Of a stretch of 64,000 nucleotides of DNA, positions 17,399 through 26,629 are shown piece after piece. Under the pieces are notes generated by a model, which saw only the letters and a program-made list of their open reading frames with translations, was not told the DNA's origin and made no database searches. Position 1 is the first letter of the stretch; each line of letters begins with the position of its first letter. Position numbers and translations under genes: made by a program. The stretch spans positions 1 through 64,000 of the forward strand of contig DATHMF010000025.1 in assembly GCA_035487355.1 (NCBI GenBank), read 5' to 3'. The DNA comes from Terriglobales bacterium (lineage in GTDB: Bacteria > Acidobacteriota > Terriglobia > Terriglobales > Acidobacteriaceae).

Positions 17399-19161
17399 TA
17401 GTGTTTCACCGGAGAATGCACGAAGAGCTGGTCCACATTCCACAACGTGTAATGGTCCAGGATCGCCGGCTGGAAGTTGCCCACCGTGGTTTTTGCCCCC
17501 ACCAGAATGTTCGGACTCGCAATGCAGATCAAAGGAAGATTTTCGTACACCAGTTGCTGCACGCGTCCGTAAAGACGGTTGCGGTCCGTGAATTTCAACG
17601 TGGAAATTTGTTGCTTCATCAGGCGGTCAATCTCCGCCTCCCACGGCGTGGCTGGCTGGCTCTCGCCCAGGTCCCACATATGACTGGCGCCCGACGAGAC
17701 CAGAACATTCATCTTGGTGTTGGGGTCTACATCGCCCCCGCCCAATGCCAGCACCGAAGCTTCAAAATCATGGGTTTGAAAGACGCGGTCCAGGACGGCG
17801 CGAAATTCCAGGGGCACAACCTGGACTCGCATCCCTAGTTGCTTTAAATCATCTTGAATGATGGTGGCCATTTGGGTGCGTTGTGCATTTGAGGCGCTGG
17901 TTACGATGGAAAACTCAACTGGATCGCCGCTGCCATCCACCAGCGTGCCATCACTCTTCCAGGAGAACCCTGCAGCCTTCAGCAGCTCCCGTGATTTTTC
18001 CAGCGAGCGCGCCGGATGGGGAATCGCGGGATTCACCCACAGTTTGTACGCCGGAGTTACATCTGTCCACAGAGGCGCACCGTGTCCTCGATAAACCAGG
18101 CGAACAATGCCCTCGCGATCAATGGCGTTCGAGACCGCCTGCCGAAAGCGTACATCTTTGAACCAGCCTTGCTTGCGGGCGATGGTGGAATCCTTGGGTA
18201 AATTGGTGTTCAGGTTGAAGAACAAAAAATTGTATTCCAGGCCTGGGCCCAGGTCATAGAGCCGAAAACCTCGGTTCTGCTGTTGCTGCTCGAGAACGGA
18301 ATAGTTTTCTGCACTTATCCGGCTCAAAACGTCTGTGTCGCCGGCCTGGAAGCGGATGACCTGCGCATCATCACTCGGGACAAACAGGAAGACCAGTTCA
18401 TCCAGATAGGGGAGGCGCTGACCCTTGTGGTCCGCTTTCCAGTAGTAGGGATTGCGCTCCAAAACCATGCGTTGTCCCGGCACATACTCCTTCAGCCGGA
18501 ATGGCCCCAGCCCAACAATCTCCGCCGCCGGACTGCTAATCCCCCAAACCTGCGCGAGGCGCCCCTCTTGATACGGTTTTTCCAGAATGTGTTTTGGCAG
18601 AATGGCAAAACCATCAAAGAGCCGTTCAGCAGCGGCATAAGGTTGGCTTAGTTCAAAAACCACAGTCAGCGGATCTATTTTGCGTATCGTAATAGGCTTG
18701 CCGCCCACAATCAGCAGATCACGCTGCGTCGAGTGGGCCTTCTCGTCCAGATAAACCTGGAAACTGAAGACTACATCGTCGGCATCGCAGGGAAGTCCAT
18801 CTGAAAAGCGCAGTCCTTTCCGTAGTCGCAACGTGTAGCGCAGACCATCGGACGACACCTTCCATGACTTGGCCACCGCAGGTTCAGTCTGCTGTGAGGC
18901 ACGGTTGATATGAATCAGATCAGCCGTGATGCGGCCGATCACCTCCCGTGAAGGACCGTCCGTTGCTATGGCCGGATTCAGTGTCTTCGGCTCGGAGCGT
19001 AAGGCGGTAACAATCTTGCCTCCGTACTGCCCGATCTCGTTGTCAGTAACGAGAAGCTCTTCATTGGGCTGGCGCGATTGCGGAGAGATGCTCGCAGCTG
19101 CTCCCCAAGAACATACGGCCGTGAGCAGGATTATGAGGAACCGTGAAAGACACGCTTGCAT
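17398..19161 (-). CDS. oppA: Peptide ABC transporter substrate-binding protein (OppA/DppA-like)
   Basis: 587 aa exported solute-binding protein of the SBP_bac_5 type. Signal peptide MQACLSRFLIILLTAVCSWG then AAAS; no lipobox cysteine at a suitable spot. Family landmarks: the ALRSEPKTLNPAIATDG start of the mature lobe, SWKVSSDGLRYTLRLRKGLRFSDG (the family's W..s.Dg..ytF.LR.gvkFhdG), VFSFQVYLD, and RFRQAVSNAIDRE. These bind oligopeptides or related ligands and hand them to the permeases encoded directly upstream. The stop codon overlaps the sigma factor start, tying expression of the importer to the signalling genes. Confidence 0.9.
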   Translation of the reverse strand: MQACLSRFLIILLTAVCSWGAAASISPQSRQPNEELLVTDNEIGQYGGKIVTALRSEPKTLNPAIATDGPSREVIGRITADLIHINRASQQTEPAVAKSWKVSSDGLRYTLRLRKGLRFSDGLPCDADDVVFSFQVYLDEKAHSTQRDLLIVGGKPITIRKIDPLTVVFELSQPYAAAERLFDGFAILPKHILEKPYQEGRLAQVWGISSPAAEIVGLGPFRLKEYVPGQRMVLERNPYYWKADHKGQRLPYLDELVFLFVPSDDAQVIRFQAGDTDVLSRISAENYSVLEQQQQNRGFRLYDLGPGLEYNFLFFNLNTNLPKDSTIARKQGWFKDVRFRQAVSNAIDREGIVRLVYRGHGAPLWTDVTPAYKLWVNPAIPHPARSLEKSRELLKAAGFSWKSDGTLVDGSGDPVEFSIVTSASNAQRTQMATIIQDDLKQLGMRVQVVPLEFRAVLDRVFQTHDFEASVLALGGGDVDPNTKMNVLVSSGASHMWDLGESQPATPWEAEIDRLMKQQISTLKFTDRNRLYGRVQQLVYENLPLICIASPNILVGAKTTVGNFQPAILDHYTLWNVDQLFVHSPVKH

Positions 19162-19198
19162 GCTTTCTCCTTCAGGGCTGTTCTTTTGGGGGGTGCAA

Positions 19199-20230
19199 CT
19201 AGACTAAACCTAATTTTATCCGTTTTTGTAAGGCATTGGCGAGAAGAAAGTAACTCAGAAATACGGGAATTAACGCCACACCCGGAATAAACATCCACCA
19301 ATAGGAAACCAGAACATGATATTGCTGCAGGCTGGCCAGCATATTGCCCCAACTGGGCTCCGGCTCCCCAACCCCAAGTCCTAGGAACGACAGGGTGACC
19401 TCGGCCAGGATGTACTGTGGTATCAAGAGTGCCGCCTGGGTCAGTACAACGCCTGCCGTTTGTGGCAGTATGTGGCGCCGCAATAGATAAAGGTCAGAAG
19501 CTCCGAAGTTGCGGCCAGCCAGCACATAATTGCGTTCTTTCGCGCTGAGTACGATCCCCCGCACCAGCCGTGCCGGCCGCGCCCACCCTACTAATCCGAT
19601 GACCATGACAAGCAACAGGAATGCTGCCGTGGGCGTGATATGTAAAGGCAGAAAGGCCCGCACCGCAAAAAGCAGATAAAGCCAGGGCAGCGCCAGAAAA
19701 AGTTCTGCCAGGCGCATGATCACCTCATCAACCCATTTGCCATAAAAACCGGCAACGACTCCGAATCCCGAGCCGACTACGAGGCAAAGTGAGGCTGCCA
19801 GGAGTCCGGAAAAAAGCGAAATCCGGCCGCCAAAGAGCAGCCGGGAAAACTGGTCCCGGCCGTAACCATCAGCTCCTATCAGGAATATTCGGCCCGGCTC
19901 CGAAACTCCCAATAGGTGCAGATGTGAAGTCACGCTTCCGATCAGTTTGTATTCGTCTCCGTGCACAAAGAAGCGGAGGGGATAAACGTGGTCTAGGTCT
20001 TCACTGTAAGAGCCAAAATTGCCCGGCTGGTCAACTAATCCATAAACAAAAGGCCGAAAATGCCATTCTCCATGAGTGTCAACAAAATGGATCCTGGTGG
20101 GCGGGGCAAACGGCAGCATGCGATTTTGTGAGGCGTAATCGTAAGGAGCGAGGAATCCCGCGCTCAGGACCATGAGGTGAATGAATCCCAATAGCAGCAG
20201 AGGCAACGAGATTGTGCGCGTCTTGATCAT
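19199..20230 (-). CDS. oppC: Peptide ABC transporter permease (OppC/DppC-like)
   Basis: 343 aa. One N-terminal membrane helix (about 8-28) is followed by a periplasmic insertion of roughly 90 residues, then five further helices. The permease signature appears as RNFGASDLYLLRRHILPQTAG (the EAA loop that docks on the ATPase), and the C-terminal SFLGLGVGEPEPSWGNML is highly typical of OppC/DppC proteins. It lies 15 bp after the OppB-like gene and 37 bp before the binding-protein gene, inside a complete opp-like operon. Confidence 0.92.
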   Translation of the reverse strand: MIKTRTISLPLLLLGFIHLMVLSAGFLAPYDYASQNRMLPFAPPTRIHFVDTHGEWHFRPFVYGLVDQPGNFGSYSEDLDHVYPLRFFVHGDEYKLIGSVTSHLHLLGVSEPGRIFLIGADGYGRDQFSRLLFGGRISLFSGLLAASLCLVVGSGFGVVAGFYGKWVDEVIMRLAELFLALPWLYLLFAVRAFLPLHITPTAAFLLLVMVIGLVGWARPARLVRGIVLSAKERNYVLAGRNFGASDLYLLRRHILPQTAGVVLTQAALLIPQYILAEVTLSFLGLGVGEPEPSWGNMLASLQQYHVLVSYWWMFIPGVALIPVFLSYFLLANALQKRIKLGLV

Positions 20231-20245
20231 GTCATGGTGTTCTGA

Positions 20246-21208
20246 TTATGGTGTTCTGATCCTGGGATCAGCCGCCAGCAACAGCAGATCTGAGATCAAC
20301 GTGCCTCCCACCAGAAACATCGTCGAGAACAGAATCGCGCCGATGACCACGTAAAGGTCGCGCCCCAGAATGGCCTCAAACAGCAGCGGTCCCAGACCTG
20401 GCCAACTGACGACTATTTCCACCAGCAGCGATGCACTCAACAAGCCTGCAATAGAGAATCCGAACAGAGAAATCAGGGGATTCAGGGCCGCGGGTAGTGC
20501 GTGCCTGAACAGCAACCGCCGGCGCGAGATCCCATGAGCGCGTGCGGCGTTGATGAATGGCGACTGCAGCACCTCAAGCATTGTGGCTCGCACATGGCGA
20601 ACCAGAATTGGCAGGCTGCCCAGCGTCAACACCGTGACGGGAATGGCCAGATGCGCGGTTACATCTTTGAATTTCCCCCACCAGCTCAATCCAGAAAAGC
20701 CAGTCGAGCTCATTCCTCCGGTAGGCAGGTAACCGGTGCGCAATGCAATCAGCAGGAAGCCCAGCGCAAGCAAGAGCTCTGGAGTTGCCAATAGGGCGGT
20801 AACACCAGCGCTCGCAATCTTGTCGTCCCATTTGCCCTGCCTTGCGGCACTTCGGACACCAATAGGTACGGCAATCAGCCAGGCAAATAGAGCGGCCGGT
20901 ACGGTTAGCAGCAGAGTGTTGCCGGCGCGCGACCAAAGCAGCGGCGCCACCGGGGTGTTGTAAGCGAAAGAAAAACCAAACTCGCCTCGTGCAACCGACT
21001 GTACCCAGTGTAGGTACCGCACCGGCAGCGGCTGATCCAAACCGTACTGCTGCCGTAAGCCGGCGAGTGTCTCGGCGGAAAGCTGCGGATTCAGGCGCAT
21101 CTCTGCGAAGAAGTCTCCAGGCGCCAGTTCCATTAAGACAAATGAAAGAATTGAAACTCCAACCAGGAGAAAAGCCCCGTGAACGATGCGGCGAAGAAAG
21201 TAGCGCAT
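20246..21208 (-). CDS. oppB: Peptide ABC transporter permease (OppB/DppB-like)
   Basis: 320 aa, six predicted helices. The N-terminal pattern (FLRRIVHGAFLLVGVSILSF, then LMELAPGDFF), the QYGLDQPLPVRYLHWV segment and the EAA-type loop RAHGISRRRLLFRHALPAALNP are classic OppB. It partners with OppC to form the transmembrane channel. Five bp separate it from the upstream ATPase gene, indicating the same transcript. Confidence 0.92.
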   Translation of the reverse strand: MRYFLRRIVHGAFLLVGVSILSFVLMELAPGDFFAEMRLNPQLSAETLAGLRQQYGLDQPLPVRYLHWVQSVARGEFGFSFAYNTPVAPLLWSRAGNTLLLTVPAALFAWLIAVPIGVRSAARQGKWDDKIASAGVTALLATPELLLALGFLLIALRTGYLPTGGMSSTGFSGLSWWGKFKDVTAHLAIPVTVLTLGSLPILVRHVRATMLEVLQSPFINAARAHGISRRRLLFRHALPAALNPLISLFGFSIAGLLSASLLVEIVVSWPGLGPLLFEAILGRDLYVVIGAILFSTMFLVGGTLISDLLLLAADPRIRTP

Positions 21209-21213
21209 AACTT

Positions 21214-22032
21214 TCAGGCGTCCCCCGCCGTAGTGCAGTTTTCAAGCACAGGCATTGCGGCCAGGAGTGCCTGCGTGTGCGCGTGCTGAGGCTTGGAAAA
21301 TAAATCCAAGGGAGCTTGTTCTTCGACAATTTTTCCCTGATGCATCACCGCCACCTGATCGGCGATTTGCGCCATCAGGCCAAGATCGTGGGAGATAAAC
21401 AGATACGTCAGTGAAGCTCGTGCTTGCAGTTCCAGCAGCAGACGCACAATCTGCCTTTGAATGGAAAGGTCCAGCCCGGAAAGCGCCTCATCCAGGACTA
21501 AGCACCGCGGTTCGAGGACCAATGCGCGAGCGATCGCCAGCCGCTGCCGCTGCCCGCCGCTAAATTCCGATGCTGAACGGCCGGCGGCATCCACCGGCAA
21601 CCCCGTTTGCTCCATCAATTCCAGGGCACGTTTCCTTCGTTCTTCATCGGATCCGCGTCTTTGGATGACCAGCGGTTCGGCGATAATCTCCGCCGCGGAA
21701 AACCGCGGATTAAAAGCGGTAGCGGCATCTTGAAAAATGAGCTGCAGTTGCGGCCGTATCCGTCTCCGTTCGTGCTGCTTCATGACAACAAGATTACTGC
21801 CTTCGAAATTGATCTCGCCGCTATCCGGCTCTTCCAGCATGGTGAGGCATTTCGCGAGCGTGGATTTTCCTGAACCTGACTCGCCTACCAGTGCAAAGGT
21901 ACGTCCCGGCGGAATAGTCAGACTAACGTTGTTCAACGCCTTGACCTGGAACCGCTTCCCGGAAAACCACCGGCGCTGCACGTAAGTTTTGTTCAGATTC
22001 CGCACTTCCAGGAGTGACTGGGATGGCTTCAT
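21214..22032 (-). CDS. oppF: Peptide ABC transporter ATP-binding protein (OppF-like)
   Basis: 272 aa ABC ATPase. Walker A GESGSGKST (50-58), Q-loop in QLIFQDAATAFNPR, signature SGGQRQRLAIARAL, Walker B CLVLDEALSGLD, and H-loop YLFISHDLGL. The fragment RWFSGKRFQVKALNNVSL near the N-terminus is typical of the second (F) ATPase of Opp/Dpp systems. It pairs with the OppD-like ATPase encoded 240 bp upstream; that gap holds a hairpin repeat. The protein is slightly short at the C-terminus compared with OppF proteins of around 330 aa, lacking the oligopeptide C-terminal extension. Confidence 0.9.
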   Translation of the reverse strand: MKPSQSLLEVRNLNKTYVQRRWFSGKRFQVKALNNVSLTIPPGRTFALVGESGSGKSTLAKCLTMLEEPDSGEINFEGSNLVVMKQHERRRIRPQLQLIFQDAATAFNPRFSAAEIIAEPLVIQRRGSDEERRKRALELMEQTGLPVDAAGRSASEFSGGQRQRLAIARALVLEPRCLVLDEALSGLDLSIQRQIVRLLLELQARASLTYLFISHDLGLMAQIADQVAVMHQGKIVEEQAPLDLFSKPQHAHTQALLAAMPVLENCTTAGDA

Positions 22033-22154
22033 TCAATTCTCGTGGTCAACCCTCGTGTTTGAAACGATGTACATGCAATAAAGATTTGAAATTGCGCTCG
22101 TTCGATTCCAGCATAGTACATAAGGTTCTCTTCCCCGAGCAACGAGATTCGCAA

Positions 22155-22182
22155 GTGTCAGGGCACGGCTTCAGCCGTGCCG
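22155..22182. repeat. Dispersed palindromic repeat, copy A
   Basis: The head GTGTCAGGGCACGGC is followed by TTCA and GCCGTGCC, forming a perfect 8-bp stem (22162-22169 with 22174-22181). Related copies are at 25284, 25434 and (inverted) 36235. It sits in the 240-bp gap between the two ATPase genes. Confidence 0.65.
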
Positions 22183-22272
22183 CCAAGTCGCTAAAAATAA
22201 CAATTCCAATCTGCCGAAGGCAAGCGCGTAACGAAGTGGAGCGCTCAGAAAAACGTTTTTCCCGCAACCTGT

Positions 22273-23106
22273 TTAGTCGCACCGAAAATGCGTCCCACTC
22301 AGCGGCTGCGTCACGCACTCCAGCAGGTGCCGCGTGTAGGGATGCTGCGGCCGGTGCAAGACCTGAGATGCAGCTCCCTCCTCAACGATTTCACCCGCAT
22401 GCACCACAAGAATGCGTTGCGCCATTTTTTGAAGGATCGCCGGGTTGTGGCTGATCAACAGAAATGCGAGCGAGAGCCGTTGCTGCAAGTCTTTGAGCAA
22501 AGCCAGAATATCGGCCTGGATGGTTGTATCCAGCGACGCCGTAGGCTCATCGGCAATCACAAGTCCAGGTTTACAAGCCAGCGCCTGGGCAATGGCTACT
22601 CGTTGGCGCTGGCCTCCGCTCAATTCGTGAGGATACGCGGAGTAAATGCGCGCGACATCGGAGAGCCGCACCTGCTCCAGCATGGACTCTGCCTCTTCGC
22701 GGCAACGCTTGCTGCTCCATGAATTATGCGCGCGTAATACCTCAACGATCTGCTGGCCGACGCGTAGGACTGGGTTGAGCGCAATCCCTGGCTCTTGAAA
22801 GATAAGTGAGATTTCCTTTCCACGGATCTTCTGTAACTCGTGCTCCTCCAATCCTACGAGCTCGCGTCCGCGCAGCCGAATCGAGCCACTCTCGATTTGT
22901 GCATTCGAAGGAAGAAGGCCAAGGACCGCGAGGGCCATACTCGTCTTTCCCGATCCGGACTCTCCTAATACCCCAACCACCTCGCCCGGAGTGATCGAGA
23001 AACGAATTGAGTTCACGACCCTGGTTTGGCGGCCGCTGGATGTGAAGCAAACCGACAAATCCTGCACGGCAAGTAGGGATTCGGTCTCTTTCTGGATCAA
23101 AGCCAA
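22273..23106 (-). CDS. oppD: Peptide ABC transporter ATP-binding protein (OppD-like)
   Basis: 277 aa ABC ATPase. Walker A GESGSGKTS (48-56), Q-loop ISLIFQEPGIALNP, signature LSGGQRQRVAIAQAL, Walker B LVIADEPTASLD, H-loop FLLISHNPAI. The end HRPQHPYTRHLLECV is the typical Opp/Dpp C-terminal motif. It is the first gene of the minus-strand operon that runs through the permeases and binding protein to the sigma/CHAT genes. The promoter should lie between 23107 and 23244, shared with a divergent methyltransferase gene; no strong consensus was seen. Confidence 0.9.
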   Translation of the reverse strand: MALIQKETESLLAVQDLSVCFTSSGRQTRVVNSIRFSITPGEVVGVLGESGSGKTSMALAVLGLLPSNAQIESGSIRLRGRELVGLEEHELQKIRGKEISLIFQEPGIALNPVLRVGQQIVEVLRAHNSWSSKRCREEAESMLEQVRLSDVARIYSAYPHELSGGQRQRVAIAQALACKPGLVIADEPTASLDTTIQADILALLKDLQQRLSLAFLLISHNPAILQKMAQRILVVHAGEIVEEGAASQVLHRPQHPYTRHLLECVTQPLSGTHFRCD

Positions 23107-23244
23107 CCTCTGCGCTGCGCGTCGCCAAAATGCAAAGCTCGAACTTGCATGGGCTACGAAATTTACAAGAACACCTTAATATATATGAAGGGAGTTAACT
23201 CAACAGTGTAGGCAATTATTGACTTCGGGAGTTTACCCAGCACG

Positions 23245-24402
23245 ATGCAGCCGCTCTCCGATCACGACAAATCTAGAATCGACATTCGAGTCATAGATGA
23301 ACCGACGCACGGCTCTGCGGGCGTAAACCTGACGGCCAAAGTGGCAGTCACAAATGGTTCGGCGGTCTCCCTCGCTACTACGGCCCCCGATCCTTTTCAT
23401 TTGTCATACTTCTGGGTTAGCCAGGATGGCAAATCGATAGAGGGCGTGCGAACCGCGTTGCCCAGGACTGTTGCTCCCAACAACACTGATCAGATTGTTA
23501 TGTCGATTCAGTCCCCGGCCACGCCTGGATGCTACACGCTCCGTGTGACAGCCGTGCAAGAGCATGTCTGTTGGTTCTTTGAACCACCACTAAGCGCGTT
23601 TCGAGACATACAAATCTCGATCGGAGAACGACGGCGGGAGTCATTGCGCGTCGCCCCGGCCAAACTTTTCCGAGAGCTAATCAGACGAAAGACGACCGAG
23701 CGATGGCGGCGATGGAACCGCAGGTACAAGACTCCCAGTAGAGTTCACTGTCCTATTTGCCTTTATTCAGGAGACGTTTTCAAAGTACATAGAGCTGAGG
23801 ACGCTTTCGGAGGTGGTTGCTTGCTCCGCTTTGAATGCTCTGAATGTGGAGGGATTTTTGGAACCGAGAAGATGATTTCACTTTCAAAACGGCAACTGGC
23901 TCGTGAATACCGCGAACTTTACTGGACCTATGATGAGGGCGATACAACAGAAACTGAACTGCAAACATTTCATAAGCTGAATCCAACAAAATCAGGAATC
24001 TATCTTAATTATGGGTGCGGTAAATGGTCAAAAGCAATTCAGATTCTCCGAGAGAAGGGATTCAACATCGTCGGGTACGATCCGACGGCGGGAAGGGCAA
24101 AGGCTACATTCGTTATATCAAGCGAAACGCAACTTCGGAACATGAAGTTCGATGGCCTCATGTCTCACAATCTTTTGGAACATTTGCAAGATCCCGTTAC
24201 GACCCTCCAATTCATGAAATCTCTTCTTAATGATGGTGGACTCATGGTTCACGCTACACCCTGCTATCGTTACGAGTACGAGTACAGTCGGTTTCATCTC
24301 TTTTTCTTCACCGGGAATTCAGTCAATGTAATGGCATATCGAGCCGGTCTCATCGTTCGCGACACTGAATATCCAAATATTAAGATCTTCACTTCTGCGT
24401 AG
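23245..24402 (+). CDS. SAM-dependent methyltransferase with N-terminal Ig-like domain and zinc ribbon
   Basis: 385 aa. Residues about 8-125 form a beta-sandwich of the type found beside glycan-acting methyltransferases and Wzt-like proteins (AVTNGSAVSL, RTALPRTVAPNN, PATPGCYTLRVTAVQEHVCWF). Then come a basic linker, a zinc-ribbon-like pair CPIC ... CSECGG (about 170-210), and a class I methyltransferase core: YLNYGCGKWSKAIQILREKGFNIVGYDP as the SAM loop and DGLMSHNLLEHLQDP as motif IV. Likely acts on a polysaccharide or small glycan (inference). It stands alone, divergent from the opp operon, with 40 bp to the hydrolase gene downstream. Confidence 0.8.
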   Translation: MQPLSDHDKSRIDIRVIDEPTHGSAGVNLTAKVAVTNGSAVSLATTAPDPFHLSYFWVSQDGKSIEGVRTALPRTVAPNNTDQIVMSIQSPATPGCYTLRVTAVQEHVCWFFEPPLSAFRDIQISIGERRRESLRVAPAKLFRELIRRKTTERWRRWNRRYKTPSRVHCPICLYSGDVFKVHRAEDAFGGGCLLRFECSECGGIFGTEKMISLSKRQLAREYRELYWTYDEGDTTETELQTFHKLNPTKSGIYLNYGCGKWSKAIQILREKGFNIVGYDPTAGRAKATFVISSETQLRNMKFDGLMSHNLLEHLQDPVTTLQFMKSLLNDGGLMVHATPCYRYEYEYSRFHLFFFTGNSVNVMAYRAGLIVRDTEYPNIKIFTSA

Positions 24403-24441
24403 TAGTAGGTTAATTTTGTCGGATGGCCAGAACAAGGGCAT

Positions 24442-25218
24442 ATGCCTGAAAAAATTTTATCGCTTCCTCCACCACCTGCCGACCTTCGAATCCCATACGG
24501 CGCAGAAAAAAGCCAGTTCATCGACTTCCGATTTCCCATCTCCCGCGCCGCAGTCGCCCTGGTTGTCATGATTCATGGAGGTTTCTGGCGCCAGAGATAC
24601 GATCTCACGCATGCGGCACATCTCTGTGCTGCGGTAACTGCATCCGGATTGACCACCGCCAACATAGAATATCGCCGTATTGGAGAGCCAGGCGGCGGCT
24701 GGCCGGGCACATTCGACGATATCCAAGCGGCCCTGCAGCGCGCTCAAAGCTACCACGGAAACAACAAGCCAACTCTCGTCGTCGGCCACTCGGCGGGAGG
24801 ACATCTCGGACTTTGGCTGGCGACCAGAGACCAGGATCTAGCCGCGGTCATCGCCCTGGCGCCGGTCTCGTGTCTTCGAACGGCTTGGCGCCGGAGGCTC
24901 GGAGATGGAGCGGTGGCAGATTTCTTAGGAGGCTCTCCAGACGATGTACCAGATCGTTATCTTTTTGCGTGCCCGTCACAACAAAGTACACGTGTGCCGC
25001 GCGTCCTGATCCATGGTACAGAGGATGACATTGTGCCTATGAATTTGAGCAGAGAATATCTGACGGCGCGCACGGTAGAGTCAGACACTGTTGAGTCAGA
25101 CATAGTTCGGCTCATCGAATTACCGGCAGCAGATCACTACGACTTAATCGATCCGCGCTCGGCATCATGGAAAACTGTCCTGACAGAGATCAAGAATGCG
25201 GCGAATGCAAGTTTGTAA
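24442..25218 (+). CDS. Alpha/beta hydrolase, kynurenine formamidase-like
   Basis: 258 aa. HGGFW (45-49) and GHSAGG with Ser117 match the oxyanion and nucleophile motifs of the Bna7/AFMID kynurenine formamidase group within the esterase/lipase hydrolases. The likely triad partners are Asp in HGTEDDIVP and His in AADHYD. Formamidase would convert N-formylkynurenine to kynurenine, the step before kynureninase, which is encoded next door on the opposite strand. A short tandem duplication reads TVESDTVESD (about 212-221). Function is supported by context; a generic esterase remains possible. Confidence 0.68.
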   Translation: MPEKILSLPPPPADLRIPYGAEKSQFIDFRFPISRAAVALVVMIHGGFWRQRYDLTHAAHLCAAVTASGLTTANIEYRRIGEPGGGWPGTFDDIQAALQRAQSYHGNNKPTLVVGHSAGGHLGLWLATRDQDLAAVIALAPVSCLRTAWRRRLGDGAVADFLGGSPDDVPDRYLFACPSQQSTRVPRVLIHGTEDDIVPMNLSREYLTARTVESDTVESDIVRLIELPAADHYDLIDPRSASWKTVLTEIKNAANASL

Positions 25219-25456
25219 CATCCTCGCCGCGCCAGGGACTTCACGCTTTCAGGGCTTGCGGAAAAACTCTTGGGCGTGAAGACGTGTCAGGGCACGACTT
25301 TAGAGCCTGCGGAGAAACAAGCTTCTTGTCATTCCGACGCGTAGCGGAGGAATCCCTTTTGTGCCGAAACTCTCTGTTTCCGTGCTTGTCAGAGGCAGGC
25401 TTTATCAGTGCCACGATGATGTTTTGAACTATCGTGTCAGGGCACGGCTTTCAGCA
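25219..25456. repeat. Convergent intergenic gap holding dispersed repeats (copies B and C)
   Basis: Copies of the GTGTCAGGGCACG element start at 25284 and 25434. Between them (about 25328-25356) lies an ATTCC ... GGAAT type inverted element. Two similar Gly-Cys-Gly-like stretches (gcttgcggaaaaact and gcctgcggagaaac) suggest a decayed tandem unit. No gene is seen. Confidence 0.5.
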
Positions 25457-26629
25457 CTACCTGGAGGGCGCCATCCCCATGCTCGCAAGAATTTCATCCA
25501 CGGCAGCAATGGCCAAGTCAATCTCTTCATCCCGGTTATAGAAATGCGGGGACAGACGCACGCCCGCATTCGGCCGCCAGTCGACCAGAATGCCGCGCTT
25601 GAGCAGCGCTTCGCAGACTTCTTTCGAGCTTGGCATCTCAATGGCCACGGTGCCCCCGCGCCGCTCAGGATCGCGCGGTGCGCTTACCTTCCACCCGCGC
25701 CGATCGGCAAGCGAAACTAGGCGCTCCGTCTGCCGTTTGGATTTTTCGCGGATGTTCTTCATACCCACCTGACCCACAATTTTTAATCCTGGGATAGCCG
25801 CATACATCCCGGCAACATTGGGCGTTCCATTGACGAAGCGGTATGGACCTTGCGTGTAGCGGGTCGGGCCAATTTCAAAGCCGAATGGATTTTCGTGTGC
25901 TAACCAACCCGTGAATTTCGGTTCCAATTTCTCAGCGAGGTCAGGACGAACATAAAGATACGCGGTGCCGGGTCCGCCGCAGAGCCATTTCAGAACACCA
26001 CCGCAGGCAAAGTCAACGTTCAGCTCCTGTACGTCCACGGTCACGCCGGAACCTAGAGACTGGAACGTATCCAAAATCACATGTGCGCCAACCCGGTGTG
26101 CCCTCTCGCAAATCGCCTTGGCGTCATTAATATAGGAACTTCGGAAGATCACGTGCGACACGGGTACGAGCAGGGTTTCTTCATCAATGGCTTCCAGCAG
26201 GCGTTCGGTGGGCACGTGAATTCCGTCATCGGTTGGGACCATATGGATTCGGGCGCCCCGCGATCGTTGCGCCTCCCAAAAATACATGACCGAAGGAAAG
26301 TTGAGGTCGCTGTACACGACCTTATTGCGTTTGCTGTTGAACTCGAAACACGAAGCCACCACCGCCTGGCACTGGGTTACATTGCCGTGCAGTGAAACGC
26401 TATTTGCGGGTGCGTTCATCAGCTCGCCAATCTGGTTGCCCACTTCGAGGCCCATCATCCACCAGCGCTCTTTCCAGGCACGTACACCGCGCGTGGCCCA
26501 GATCTCCGCATAGTTGCGCAGCGATTCAAATACGCCGCGGGGCATCGCACCCAGGGAATTGCTGATGAGATAGGTGGTTTCTTCCAGGATAGGAAACTCA
26601 GCGCGATATTGAAGCAGTGGGTCGGTCAT
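25457..26629 (-). CDS. kynU: Kynureninase-family PLP enzyme (class V aminotransferase fold)
   Basis: 390 aa. The fold-type I PLP site is clear: Asp187 in VILDTFQSLG and Lys214 in ACGGVLKWLCGGPG as the Schiff-base lysine. Kynureninase-like features are FTGWLAHENPFGFE and the NGTPNVAGMYAA segment. The enzyme would split kynurenine to anthranilate and alanine. The start overlaps the stop of an amino-acid permease gene (ATGA), and a formamidase-like hydrolase gene converges on it. No tryptophan 2,3-dioxygenase is in the window, so the first step would be supplied elsewhere. A different beta-lyase on an aromatic amino acid is the main alternative. Confidence 0.75.
   Translation of the reverse strand: MTDPLLQYRAEFPILEETTYLISNSLGAMPRGVFESLRNYAEIWATRGVRAWKERWWMMGLEVGNQIGELMNAPANSVSLHGNVTQCQAVVASCFEFNSKRNKVVYSDLNFPSVMYFWEAQRSRGARIHMVPTDDGIHVPTERLLEAIDEETLLVPVSHVIFRSSYINDAKAICERAHRVGAHVILDTFQSLGSGVTVDVQELNVDFACGGVLKWLCGGPGTAYLYVRPDLAEKLEPKFTGWLAHENPFGFEIGPTRYTQGPYRFVNGTPNVAGMYAAIPGLKIVGQVGMKNIREKSKRQTERLVSLADRRGWKVSAPRDPERRGGTVAIEMPSSKEVCEALLKRGILVDWRPNAGVRLSPHFYNRDEEIDLAIAAVDEILASMGMAPSR

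Noticed and set aside
5716-23106. Type III-E CRISPR locus, because of the TPR-CHAT and sigma genes
   Set aside because: No Cas protein, no gRAMP-like gene and no spaced direct repeats of CRISPR type are present; only the protease/sigma logic is similar.
25219-25456. Small gene between the two convergent kynurenine-type genes
   Set aside because: The sequence is made of repeat elements and the short frame found has no start signals.
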